Below are positions 36,530 to 46,789 of a stretch of 64,000 nt of DNA, in pieces. The position numbers and the translations under genes were made by a program. The first letter of the stretch is position 1, and the number at the start of each line of letters is the position of its first letter. Origin of the DNA: Eopsaltria australis (Eukaryota > Chordata > Aves > Passeriformes > Petroicidae); the NCBI GenBank assembly GCA_034509425.1, contig JAVTVJ010001776.1, positions 20,138 to 84,137 of the forward strand. The letters are read 5' to 3'. The notes under the pieces were generated by a model that saw nothing but the letters and a program-made list of their open reading frames with translations, did not search any database and was not told the DNA's origin.

Positions 36530-37183
36530 GGAACGCTGTGTTGAAAGCCTGAGGATCGCTGCTGAGAGACTGTTAGGAGTTCCGGTCCATTGCCCCAGAG
36601 ACAGTGAAGCACTCCTCATCACTATAGAACACGAACTCTACAAATTGAATGTAACAGATAACAAACAGCCAAAGTGTACTAACTGTGGTAAGAATAATTG
36701 TCAGTGGGTAAGGATAAAATGCGGGGGCTGTAATTGTGATCTGTGGCAAAAGTGAATTACCAATCCACAGCAAGGGTGCTCACAGTGTTATACAGCAATT
36801 CATCATCTAAATCCAGTAAGGGAATTAAATAAGTACCTAGGTACCCGCCTGTCCCAAATTGCATTGTTAGAGTTATGGGAAAACAAAGGAGAGCGGAAGA
36901 GCACACCTTATGTTTAGGAACCAAGAACTACTTAGCCTTATTCAGTTAAGAAAGAAAACCACCATAATAGATACTAGGTGTGGTCATAGCTCAGAAATCC
37001 CAAGAACCTGAATAACTATTCAGGATGAGCAGAGTACAACACTTAGGTGTTGTGCTCAGTTTTCTCTTCCTGTATCATAAAACAGAAGGTATAAAAATTG
37101 GATTGAAGAAACTGTTTGATCCTTGACAAAATCTGTGGGTATCACTGAGTTGAAGTCTAAATACTACCACTTTCTGTGCCAGC
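36530..37183 (+). other. ERV-2 integrase-env interval with a short Cys-rich frame
   Basis: A frame ending at 36755 has an unusual tail with eight Cys in about 30 residues (CTNCGKNNC...CGGCNC). Its N-terminus runs into the GAGAA repeat, so no natural start is evident. It may be a remnant of the env leader or of an accessory region. The rest, to 37183, has stops in all frames. Confidence 0.35.
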
Positions 37184-38362
37184 TTGGCAACCCCAAGCAC
37201 TCCCTTTATAACTTGTCTCATTGGAGTGCCTACTAATGAGAGCAACTATGGGGAATTAAAACATGGACTAAAGAAACTGATCCAGTCAGCAAGCCACTCA
37301 GGACATTCTGTAGAAAAGGTTCCCAACAACTCCTTTGCCAAAATAATGAGTGATTATGATGATTGGGATGACGAGCTACCAATCGGACCAGAGCCACAAG
37401 CAATTGATTTAGTAGACTCCTTAGATGCAGCACAGTGTTTGTTCGTAGATGCTTCTAAGAGCAAATGTAATGAGGGATCCCGTGCAGGGTGTCCTGTAAC
37501 AAATGTTACCACCCGCTTTTACCCAATTGGTAATTTTTCCACCTGGTGTGCCAACACTGCATGCACCACACAGGATCCCGCCCCAGGAACACAATTCCCA
37601 CGTAAGCTTCCCAATGGCTATTTTTTGATTTGTGGCAATCGTGCCTGGTCCGGAATACCTTCTCAACAGATAGGAGGACCCTGCACGACTGGAAAATTGA
37701 GCATGGCAATGCCACGCCATCACCCAAATTTCACACATCCAGTTCGATGGAAGCAGGACATAAAACAGGTGATCCAACAAGATTGCAATGACGATGTCAC
37801 CTTATGGAATAGATGGCAAGTGTTCTTTTCCTCACTTGTCCTGCCAGGAAGCACTGCAGCTAGAGCACACAGGAACTTAAGGAGACTAGCATGTTGGGTT
37901 GTAAAACAAGGGAATAGCACTAGCAAGGTGTTATCAGAAATTGCAAACGACTTGTCTGAGACCCAACACACAGTATTGCAGAATCGTGCAGCCATTGACT
38001 TTTTACTTTTAGCCCATGGACATGGCTGTGAAGACTTTGAGGGAATGTGTTGTATGGATCTAAATGATCATTCCAGAGCTATCCATGCTGAAATTCAAAA
38101 GCTTATGCAGCAAATGCAACAAATAAAACAGGATGCAGGATTTTTTGGGATAGATGGCTTAACGAATTGGTTTGGGTTGACTGGATGGGTAAAAAGCTTA
38201 TGCAAAACTGCACTCTTAGTGCTATGTGTTTTTATTATAGGCCTCATATTTGTTAGCTGTGCTTTGTCTTTAATTAAGCGCTTCTTCACATCAGTTACAC
38301 AAAAGGTCTTGGTTGTGCAAAAGAAAAAAGGGGGATTTGTAGAGGAATGTCTTGCCTCTTGA
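37184..38362 (+). CDS. env: ERV-2 env, open 392-residue truncated envelope frame
   Basis: Encodes the C-terminal part of the surface subunit (residues about 70-215, with LPNGYFLICG) and the transmembrane subunit. Near 225-240, where a furin site would be expected, there is only AHRNLRR and no clear RxKR. Residues 264-282 are an immunosuppressive-type segment, C282 and C289-C290 form C-x6-CC, and about 340-364 is the membrane anchor. The last seven residues are encoded inside the 3' LTR and the preceding ones by the polypurine tract. The frame begins at an internal ATG with no signal peptide, so plasma-membrane delivery is doubtful. No stops interrupt it, whereas gag and pol are wrecked. Confidence 0.75.
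   Translation: MATPSTPFITCLIGVPTNESNYGELKHGLKKLIQSASHSGHSVEKVPNNSFAKIMSDYDDWDDELPIGPEPQAIDLVDSLDAAQCLFVDASKSKCNEGSRAGCPVTNVTTRFYPIGNFSTWCANTACTTQDPAPGTQFPRKLPNGYFLICGNRAWSGIPSQQIGGPCTTGKLSMAMPRHHPNFTHPVRWKQDIKQVIQQDCNDDVTLWNRWQVFFSSLVLPGSTAARAHRNLRRLACWVVKQGNSTSKVLSEIANDLSETQHTVLQNRAAIDFLLLAHGHGCEDFEGMCCMDLNDHSRAIHAEIQKLMQQMQQIKQDAGFFGIDGLTNWFGLTGWVKSLCKTALLVLCVFIIGLIFVSCALSLIKRFFTSVTQKVLVVQKKKGGFVEECLAS
38319..38335 (+). promoter_or_regulatory. ERV-2 polypurine tract
   Basis: AAAAGAAAAAAGGGGGA ends two bases before the TG of the 3' LTR, the expected plus-strand primer site. It overlaps the env reading frame. Confidence 0.85.
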
Positions 38363-38845
38363 GGGCATGATTTTGTTGCATCCCAAGAAAATCTGCACAA
38401 CCAAGAATGGTATATAGAGTTCACAGCATAAATATAACAATAGGCCCTTTAGTATAAACTAACAATAGGCCCCTTGAATAGAATAATAGGCTCCTTGGAT
38501 CGCTTGTCCTTGGTCCTTGAGAAGTAGATACAGAAAGTATCATCCTGTTGCTTCAGCTAGCAGGAAAATGCTATCCTGATGATTCAGCTATCCTTAATAC
38601 AGAAGTTGCCAAAATGACTTAATTGCAGAACTTGCCACTTAAGACCAATCATATAGCAGAAAGGTGTGCGTGAACAAGACCTATTAACCAATCATATAGT
38701 AAAGAAGAGCGTGTGGACAAAGCATACTAACCAATCAGACAATGCATGATCAAACACGTAATGTTAACAATAATGTATAAAAATGTAGAGAAATAAGCAA
38801 TAAACGGAACAAGCTGCTAACTCATACTGAGTCGTCTCTCCTACA
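38338..38845 (+). repeat. ERV-2 3' LTR
   Basis: 508 bp, TGTAGAGG to TCCTACA, followed by AAAGAG. Same TATA and AATAAA as the 5' copy; lacks 18 bp near the end (TTGATTCCTGAAGCCCGT-like) and has a small insertion at about 38393. Confidence 0.95.
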
Positions 38846-38990
38846 AAAGAGATCTAAAGCTGCATCATTTCACTTGGATTTGGGGATGAATTAGGGGTTG
38901 GTTCACAGGATTATTTGTGAGGATTTGATTGTTCTGGTGCTTCCCAGGCCAGGTGGACTTGGCCACAACCTCATAGGTGCCAACAGAACG

Positions 38991-39531
38991 TGTCCACCTG
39001 AGCCCATCTTTTTGCCTTTTCCCCCAGCCTGGAAAATAAACTTGAGATCATTTTAGCAAGGAGGTAATTTAAAAGGGGATCTTTATTTTGAAGGTCTTCA
39101 GGAGTAGTTATGGAAAGCTGTACATAAAAGCCCACCCCCTCCAGGGGTGAGTACATATTTATAGCTTTTAGGAAATTAGCTTAATTGATTAAAAGCACCA
39201 ATAAGGAGAACAAGTGGTGATTCAATTCCCCCCCAGGTCCAGTCCCTCTTCTGGAGCCCCCCTCTCAGCACTGGCTGTGCTTTGTTTATGAAAATGTACC
39301 TCAGAGTTGTTCTCGGCCTTGGTTCCCAGGAAGAACCAAGATAGGACAGGGACTTGCACCCCCGTGGGCCTTGGAGCTCTGGAATTTGTTTTGTCTTTCT
39401 GCTTAGGGAAAGGCTATGGAAAGGTACTGGAAAAACTAGTTATTAATATAGTAGGCTACAGAGCTACAAATATATGTGCAGAGAGTAAAGAGAACATATA
39501 AAAGAGAAAAGACAGAAACGAAACGGCATCA
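38991..39531 (-). repeat. LTR-B copy 2, antisense
   Basis: Homologous to 28266-28765 and 55621-56138: AGCAAGGAGGTAATTTA, GGGGATCTTTATTTT, TATTTATAGCTTTTAGG and a GGCATCA right edge. The left edge is approximate. Non-coding. Confidence 0.7.
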
Positions 39532-40449
39532 ACCTGTTCTCCAGGAATTCTGCTTGTCTGTCCCAGTTCCTGGCCTGGGTCTCCCCATTTGGGGTGTGCC
39601 CCTCAAAGTGCTCAAATCACTGCTGAAGTGCCTGAGCTGCTCCCAGCTGTGGATTTTCCTGTCCACCAACCTCTGGGAATCCTGGGTGGACTGGGAGGAG
39701 TTTTTGTGGTTCTTGGGGTCATTTATGTTGGAAGGAGTGGTTTGGAGGGGTCCTGGCTGGGAGCTGTGGGGTGGTTTGTGGAGTCCAGGAGTGGCTGTGG
39801 GGCTGCATTCCACCCTGCCCCTTTCAGGCTACCCTGCAATCTGAGAAATGCTCGTGCTGCCTCGACCTTGGCCCACAGGTCCTGCCCTCAGCTCCTCTGC
39901 AGCTCATCACAAACACTGTCTGCTCCCAGGCACTGCTGCTGCCCAACCAGCTCCTGGTTTCTTTAGGAGAAGACTTGGGAACTGTTCTTTTTCCCTCAAT
40001 GGCACAACATCCCTGTTGTCACCCTTTCAAAGAAAGCTGTTGATCCCAAGTGTGGCCAGGATGAAACATTGCTCTGACTGAAGCCCCTCTCTTGGGGCCC
40101 TACAAACAGCGCTCCAAAATGAACCCCCTGGAGCTCTCCTGGCCCAGCGACCTCGCTCTGAGTGGGGCCTCTCCGGGAACTCTCCCGTTTGCTGCACTTG
40201 GGGCATTCCTGAACAACGACGGAGCCTGAGCCGATCCCCCCCCCCTCCCCGCTCCTCCAGGCTCAACCCTTCACCTCCTGGGGAGATGCAAAAACATCCA
40301 GAGTGAGCATTTCCCTGCCCTCCAGGGGAATTTCTCACAACTCCCTGGCACTGACTCTGTCTGTCTGTGTGCACACACGAGTGCCTGTGCTCTGGCAAAT
40401 GTGGCAGAAATGCTGCTCTCTGAGGGGTTTGAGTACCCTGCATATTTGA
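39532..40449. other. Intergenic, nothing recognised
   Basis: Several overlapping frames on both strands (39589-39966, 39771-40043, 40027-40443) without recognisable domains. No RNA gene or repeat border was found. Confidence 0.4.
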
Positions 40450-40991
40450 GTCAGGCCTGCGATTAGGTTAAACCATGAGGTATAAGCTAAGTTCAGTGCT
40501 GCTAAGTGTTGTTCTTTTGCTAAGTTGGTAGGTTTAATTTAAGTTAAAAGCTGAGTTCAACACTGTTAAGTGTTATTCCTCTGCTAAATTGTTAACTCAT
40601 AGTTTTATAAGTTAGGTGAAATACTTTTAAGTGCTGTTCTTTTGCTAAATTTTGAAGTTTAAGGTATCAGTTAAGGTTAAGGTATAAGTTAAGTCCTGTT
40701 AAGTTTGAGCTCTGTTAAGCTTTTAGGCCGAATTCCTTTTATCCTTGCCCTCACTGTCCTTTTGTCACACACACACATAGGGACAGTTCTCAGTTTGTTT
40801 CTGGTTTGATTGCCTGGATTTTGTTTGGTTTTGTTGTTGCTTTGTTTCCTTGGTGTGCCTGAAATGTCCAGTGAGGAGCAGAGTGAATCTTGCCAAGGAA
40901 CTTTGTTGTGCTATCACTTAATATTAAATCTGTTTTTTGCTGATCCCTTGCCAGGGATTTTTAAAGCGTTCTCAAGCCCTCGTTCGTAACA
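40450..40991 (+). repeat. LTR-like 3' portion, sense
   Basis: Contains a degenerate internal repeat (GTTAAGTGTTGTTCTTTTGCTAA-like units at about 40495, 40565 and 40635), a short CA run near 40765, an ATATTAAA signal at about 40919 and a CGTTCGTAACA end. It resembles the tail of a passerine LTR from general recollection; the 5' edge is not defined. Confidence 0.4.
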
Positions 40992-41261
40992 GGGTGAGGG
41001 AGCCCTGGCCCAGGGTCTGGCCCTGGGGACACGGGGATGCTGCTGGAGGGTCCCTGTCCCCCTGTCCCACCCCCCACGGCCCTGGCCCCCTGTCCCCGTG
41101 TCAGGCTCTGGGGTGGATCTGGTGGAACATCCTCTGGGGGAGGCTGCGGTGCCAGGGGCGGGGGGGACCCGGGGGGACAGGGGACCCCGCTGGGCACGAG
41201 CAGCGTTGGACTTGTCTGGGGGGAGCTGTGAGGGGGGGTGGGGGTGGAGTGACATCCCCAG
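40992..41261. other. GC-rich spacer, no gene
   Basis: G/C-rich sequence with homopolymer runs. Both strands are open over short distances because of composition. Nothing recognised. Confidence 0.4.
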
Positions 41262-42110
41262 TGACCTGACACAGCCCCTGTGATGTCACACAACCCCCTG
41301 TGATGTCACACAGCTTCCTTGTGATGTCACACAGGCCCCTGTGATGTCACACAGCCTCCCTGTGATGTCACACAGCTTCCCTGTGATGTCACACAGCTTC
41401 CTTGTGATGCCACAGAGCTCACTCTGGGAAGTCACAGCCAACTCTGTGATGTCACAGACTACCCGTGATTTCATACAGCTGTCCTGTGATGTCATGCCAC
41501 TTCTTTGAATCTGCCCTGTGATGTCACACAGACAACCTATAATATCACAGCCTGCTCCATGAGGTCACAGCTCCTTTTGTGATATTATGCAGCCACTCTG
41601 GGATGTCACAGTTTTCTCTGTGACCCACTTTGTGGCATCACTACCCGTTCTATGATGTCACACAATCAGCCTCTGATGGCACAGCCGGCTCTGTGATGTC
41701 ACTGTTTGCTCTGTGGTGTCACACAGATGTTCTGTGATGTCATGCATCCAGCCTCTGATGTCATAGTCCTCTCTGTGATGTCACAACCCACTCAGTGCTA
41801 TCACACAGCCCACTAAATTATGTCATACAGCCACCCTGTGATGTCACAGCCCACCCTGTGACATCACTGCCTGCTCTATGATGTCCTACAGCCACACTGT
41901 GATGTCACAACCTGCTCTGTGATGCCACAGGCTGCCCTGTGATATCACACAGTCCCCTCTATGATGTCATAGCTTCTCAATGACCTCACACAACCCTCTC
42001 TGTGCTGTCACACAGCGCCTTTCTGACATCACAGCTGCTCTGGGGCTCTCTGACACAGCCACAGAGGTTCTGCTATGACCCAGCCCCCTCTGGGACATCA
42101 CACAGCCCCT
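41262..42110. repeat. Minisatellite built on TGATGTCA (20-30 bp units)
   Basis: The unit CTGTGATGTCACACAGC is repeated some 30 times. The first six copies are 20-21 bases apart (41280-41400), then degenerate and more widely spaced. GTGATGTCAC is a near-palindrome, one base from the CRE/ATF site TGACGTCA. No open frame runs the length of the array apart from short repeats on the minus strand. Confidence 0.85.
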
Positions 42111-42686
42111 GCCAGTGCTGAGCCCCTGTGAGCTCTGTCTGTGCCCTGCTCGTGTCCCTGAGCTGCCCTGGCAGTGCCCCAGCCCTGCTGGGCTGTGCAC
42201 AGGAGCTGCTCCTGGCCAGAGCTGTCTCTCTGCAGGGCTGCCCTTGCCAGGAGCTGCCTCTGTGCCAGAAGCCTGGCCCAGCTCAGCAGCACAGACACAG
42301 CACAAGGACTTGAATGACCCTCTTGGGGATTTGGGGCTGTTTGCATGAGACTCAGTCCCTCAGTGTGCTCAAAAAACTTCTCAAGAACCTAAAGTGAGAT
42401 TGAAACACTGAAGTTTCTTGTACTTTAAATACACCCCTGTGAGGGACAAGACTGAGAAAGTGTTCCCAGGTTCCAGTTAGAGCAGAACACTGCAGGCGGT
42501 GATGACGGGGGACAAACAAGGGAGAGGTGTCTCTGATGCTGAACAAACCTGGATGTGTTTCAGGTCACATAAGGGCCAAAGGGCCAAGGCCTGAGTCCCA
42601 ACCCCTGGCAAGGCAGATCCTGTCCCTCCCTTATTGCTCAGGGCTCTTCCCTGGGCACTGGGATGTGAGGATGGGCAATGCCAAGG
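42111..42686. other. Intergenic, nothing recognised
   Basis: Short frames on both strands around 42098-42348 only. No repeat border or gene could be supported. Confidence 0.4.
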
Positions 42687-43578
42687 TGTGGTAGTTTGAA
42701 AGCAAATCAGTGAGAGACTCAAAGACAGAACTACAATTTAATAGAAAAATTAAAATAAATGCAATAGTACAAAAACACTGACAGAGTCAGAATACAACCT
42801 GACACCCTGTTGGTCAGGGTGTTGGTAGTAGTCCACTTAGAAGGTGGCTGCAGTCCTCTGGGAGTGATAGATGTGGTTCTGTTGAAGCAGTGATCCTGTG
42901 AAAGGTGTAGTTCTCCTCAGAAGGTCCAATGGTAGTGTAGAAGGGTCTGGTCTTCCTCTGGGAATCCAGTGGAAAAGCTGACTTGTGGTGTTTCAAATGC
43001 TAGTTTATATCCAGACAGGGATACATTGGTTTCTCACCCTGGGTGGGGCATCTCACAATGGGATGATGGAGTGTTGCCCTGATTTTACTGTGTGCTGTGT
43101 TGATACTTAGTAGAAAAGGTTCTCATAGATTTTATGTAAACATAGTCCATGTTTTGCTAACTGGCCAAGGATTGTTTTGTATCTTTGGTATTGTTTGTCA
43201 TTCCTTTCCCAAAGGCGGAGGAAGTTGATAGACTGTCTTTCTCACCTATGGAATTGGAGAGGTGATAACCTCATTGTCCAATCCATGATTGTATATGAAA
43301 AGGTATAAATGTAAGAATAAAGAGAGGCTGGCTCTCTTCGGCTGTTCTTCTCTCCGGCCAGGCTTGGTGGCTCTGTGACCTGAGTGAGTACCTGGTTCTT
43401 TCCCGTCCATCTGTGCAACAATGGAGTTTATCAGTGGGACTCAATGGCCCATTAGCTGCAGCCATTAGGGATGAGCAAAGCAAAGTGCCCCACCTGGCTC
43501 TAACGACTGGCCCATTAGAAAACATGTCCCGGAGCCATCAAGGATGAGCCAGGAACACTGCCCCACCCGGCCCCAACA
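42687..43578 (-). repeat. LTR of an older ERV, antisense (892 bp)
   Basis: The minus strand begins TGTTGGGG at 43578 and ends CTACCACA at 42687, with an ATTAAA near 42740 and a promoter-like U3. It lies downstream of an integrase fragment in the same orientation (43953-44212), so it is probably the 3' LTR of that older element. No clear purine tract precedes it. Confidence 0.6.
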
Positions 43579-43586
43579 TCCCATGA

Positions 43587-43652
43587 AGATGGTGATAGAA
43601 TACATCCCATTGAAACCTAAGACATTATCCACCCCTTATTCTATCACCATCT
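43587..43652. promoter_or_regulatory. Perfect 16-bp inverted repeat next to the LTR
   Basis: AGATGGTGATAGAATA (43587-43602) and its exact reverse complement (43637-43652) flank a 34-base loop. In RNA or single-stranded DNA this would form a stable hairpin just upstream of the LTR start of the older ERV. Confidence 0.7.
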
Positions 43653-43952
43653 ATATGATACCCAAACCAATACCCCCTTTAAACTTTACATATATATATA
43701 TACATATACAATGAAACTTTACACACAGTTCTCACTTAAAATTAAGTTTCCTTGTGGTACACAATGGGTTTCCCCATCTTTCTGCATTTCCCACCAAGTG
43801 TAACCAGGTCCTTGAGCAAAAACAACCCTGCAGATGGGTTTGTCTGAGGTGGGACTAATCCAAACAGTCTTTCCTTAAATACCTTTCATGTGTACCATAG
43901 GGACTCTATCTCCATCCACTGTGTGCAAGGGTTCAGACTGGGCAGGACCAGC

Positions 43953-44212
43953 TCAGTTGATGGAGCCTCGTGTGTTGACCATCCATGTGGCCTTTGCTAA
44001 GTTCATTTCCCAGTTTTTGAAGGTCCCCCTGCCAAGTGCCTTCAGGGTAGTCTTAAGGAGTCTGTTGCATTGTTCAACTTTCCTGGCAGCTGGTACACGA
44101 TAAAGGATATGATATATCCACTCAGTGCATTGTTCTCTGGCCCAGGTGTTGTTTATAAGGCCATTCTTGAAATGGGTCCCGTTGTCCGATTCAATTCTCT
44201 CAGGGGTGCCAT
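43953..44212 (-). pseudogene. pol: Integrase core fragment of an older gammaretrovirus-like ERV
   Basis: The minus-strand frame encodes the middle of an integrase core: ERIESDNGTHF carries the second catalytic Asp and VEQCNRLLK matches the Glu region, about 35 residues on. The fragment is cut at 44213 by the LTR of ERV-4, which therefore inserted into this older element. The N-terminal zinc domain and first Asp are absent. Confidence 0.75.
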
Positions 44213-44663
44213 TGTTAGCGTAAGAAAGCACATAATCACGGAATGATTATATGGGTGCTTTAATGAAGGGCCCTGGGAGCAGGGGTCGTTGAACCCAGAT
44301 CAAGCTCCGCCATGGGTTCGAAAAATGGTTACATTTATACCATAACTAGCTTATAATCATCAGTTAATCATTAATTCAACACCACTCTATCGAATACATT
44401 GTTTTCGCTCAACCATAAATTTCAGCCCCCCTTTCTTACTACCCCCTTACATTTCCCAGGATTGTTGCAAGTGAATTATTATTCTTACTCATATTTCCTA
44501 CACAATCGTTTCATTAACCTTGTTGTAAGTAATCGTCATGGAAAAGCACACGGATGCGGTTCTCATGACTACACAAAACAACACCTAAGGCCTACAAGGC
44601 CTATCGATCCCACAACCTAAAACTACCACCAACCCCAAAATCATTTTGACCCCTATGCTAACA
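44213..44663 (-). repeat. ERV-4 3' LTR (family E)
   Basis: 451 bp. The plus strand begins TGTTAGCG and ends GCTAACA, homologous to the solo LTR at 21305-21845. A purine tract (minus strand AAAGCGGGGAA, 44674-44664) directly precedes it, as expected for the second-strand primer. Confidence 0.85.
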
Positions 44664-44674
44664 TTCCCCGCTTT

Positions 44675-45189
44675 GAAAGTATTTTCACTTTATAGGTGTT
44701 GATGCCTGAAGGATTTTTCTGCTTTTCTTCTGAATACTTCTTACACTTTTCCCTATATTCACAAGTATTAGCATGCATACTTGTGATGCTTTAGGTGATA
44801 GTTTAGCCCAGTTTCATGGTGTTTAGTAAGCCAGTAGACCAAACACCCCTGAAACTACGTAGAGTTAGAAGACCAAACACCCTGTTTTTGTGGGCCCTCA
44901 AGGTCTCCTAGTAGGACAGATTTTGTAAACTAGAAGTTAGCCCACCCAGGCCCCTTATTGGGCCCTCCTGGTAGATATGCTATGTCTTTAATTGTATACT
45001 CAACTGGGGGGGACAGGGCTTTTGTGACGCGTTCTACCTGGACGGCAGAAGCCATAGAATGGGATCCTATTAAAATACCGAGGTAAACAACCCCCAGCCC
45101 TCTAACCATGTCTGAGCCTTTATTTCCTAAGACCAGAAAAAGACATCAGTGTAAATGCTTTCACTCAATATAGTCCTTTGTTTCTGAAT
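44675..45189 (-). other. ERV-4 env-LTR interval, non-coding
   Basis: About 0.5 kb after the end of env with a repeated ACCAAACACC element (near 44838 and 44872). No gene. Confidence 0.5.
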
Positions 45190-46727
45190 TTATACTGGAT
45201 GTTCGCCCTCAAATCCTGGGTTGTCGTTAGCATTGTCCTGGATGTTGCCACAACTCAAGGAATTAGAGGATAACGCAGGTAGTGGAGCCTTGCTTCGTGC
45301 TCGCATGATTCTTTGGTTCCAGGATATTTTCTTCTGTATTTCTCTTTTTAGTATGCTGTAAACTAACCAGACTACTAGGAACATAACTAATAGGATTATT
45401 ACATTTTCAAAGAGAGATCTAATCCATGAACTCACATTCCACCCAACCCTTTAAAAACTTTACCTAACCAGCTTGTAGTCATGTCTTTTCATTCATTTTG
45501 TGCCTCATGTTCCATGTGCTTTAACTGACTGATGTCATGTTCTACATCTACAGTTACATTTGGGATGTGGACGCAGCAATGATCAACTTGTTCTTTTAAA
45601 AATCCACACACTCCATGTTCTTTCAGGAGTAATATATCTAGGGCTAGTCAATTTTGTAAAGTCATTCTGGTTGTAGCTTGTAATTGTAGGTTTAGTTCTT
45701 TGAATCCTTCCCCGGTAACCCTTGCTAGTCTTTCTACCTGACCGGTAAGTTTGTACATCATTTCTCTGTTCTGGTAATTTGCTACAGGGCTGAACAGAGA
45801 TTCTAGAGCCCACCCAAGTTTTACTCCACTAGAGGGTTCTTGCCAAATTTCATCCTGATTTTCATCATTCAAAATCTCTCGCAGTGTTCTTATCTGCAAA
45901 AGCTCACGTTTTCCATGAAATGGGGACTTTTTCCAAATTGGGCATAAAGTAGGGAGACCTAAAGTAATTTCTTTTACCTTTCTGTTGACAGGTAGATGGG
46001 TTGTCCAGGTACCATCACTCGTGGCCCAAACAAATTGTCCTGGGCTGCCGACTAAACTTTTACTACATGCCACCGTTATCCTGTGATTTATATGATCTTG
46101 TTTGTGTTTGATTCTTCTACAGGCACAACCAAGCTGCATGGCAACTGCCAGTACCGGCACCTGCTTTATTTCTACATCATCAGACGTGCAATCATAAGTT
46201 TTGTTACATGCCCACCAACTTACTTTGCCTGCCCGCATTCTGCTACTAGTGGCAACATTCATGACCATTGGGTCAGTGCCATTTTCGGGGCCTTCCCATT
46301 TTAGACACCAAGGGGTGCTGGCCATATACTGGAATTTTTGAAATATACTCATGGACCATGCACTGTCCCACGGTTCCGTCTGATCTTTCTTATCTTTTGC
46401 TCCACATTTCCATACAAGGGTAGACTCTGTGACATTTTCCTTAACCTTTTTATAGTATGGTAAAAAGCATTGCCATTCCGCAAGGTCAGGATCTTCAATC
46501 TCCTCTTCTATGATTTCTCCTACTCTCCCATGACTTAAAAGACAGTCCTGTTTCCTCATAGGCCTCATCCACTCCACAACTACCCTCCAAATGTCATTGA
46601 CTACCTGTCTGGACTCGGGTACCTGTTCACATGCAATTGTTTTATGGTATGGTATTTTGGGCAATTTTGACGTTATGATTCCCCAGTTTATTGGGTCCCC
46701 TGCTGGGGGACAGGCAGTACCAAACAC
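45190..46727 (-). pseudogene. env: ERV-4 env pseudogene
   Basis: A 359-residue frame (46727-45648) covers most of the surface subunit and the N-terminal part of the transmembrane subunit, with Cys-rich segments and a helical LTGQVERLARV stretch, ending at a stop just after an LQN motif. Homology continues past the stop through an LLLKEHGVC segment with a C-x9-CC arrangement, which differs from the usual C-x6-CC. It ends at a second stop near 45489. The anchor (VIILLVMFLVVWLVY) and cytoplasmic tail are in another frame at 45435-45190. No signal peptide is found. Broken, with an unusual disulfide motif. Confidence 0.7.
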
Positions 46728-46789
46728 CAGTTATTCTACTGGTGTTTTGTGTTTTGGCAAAGTCTCTGATTAGTCCAATCATCAAATTT

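Larger units (their letters stand above)
30763..38851 (+). mobile_element. ERV-2: bounded alpharetrovirus-like provirus, duplication AAAGAG
   Basis: Two LTRs beginning TG and ending CA are flanked by the same 6-bp sequence, AAAGAG (30763-30768, 38846-38851), as is usual for alpharetroviruses. Between them lie a tRNA-Trp-type PBS, 5' gag, RNase H and integrase, an open env and a polypurine tract. Capsid, nucleocapsid, protease and most of reverse transcriptase are missing. By manual alignment the LTRs differ at about 15-17 positions plus a ~4-5-bp indel and an 18-bp indel, near 3% substitution. Confidence 0.95.

Noticed and set aside
36447..36755. 102-codon frame starting in the GAGAA repeat as a gene
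   Set aside because: The N-terminal third is microsatellite; only the Cys-rich tail is worth a note.
39476..40443. Frames around 39.5-40.4 kb as host exons
   Set aside because: Overlapping frames on both strands without domains or splice context.
45583..45813. 76-codon minus-strand frame overlapping ERV-4 env
   Set aside because: Out of phase with the Env homology; a shadow frame.
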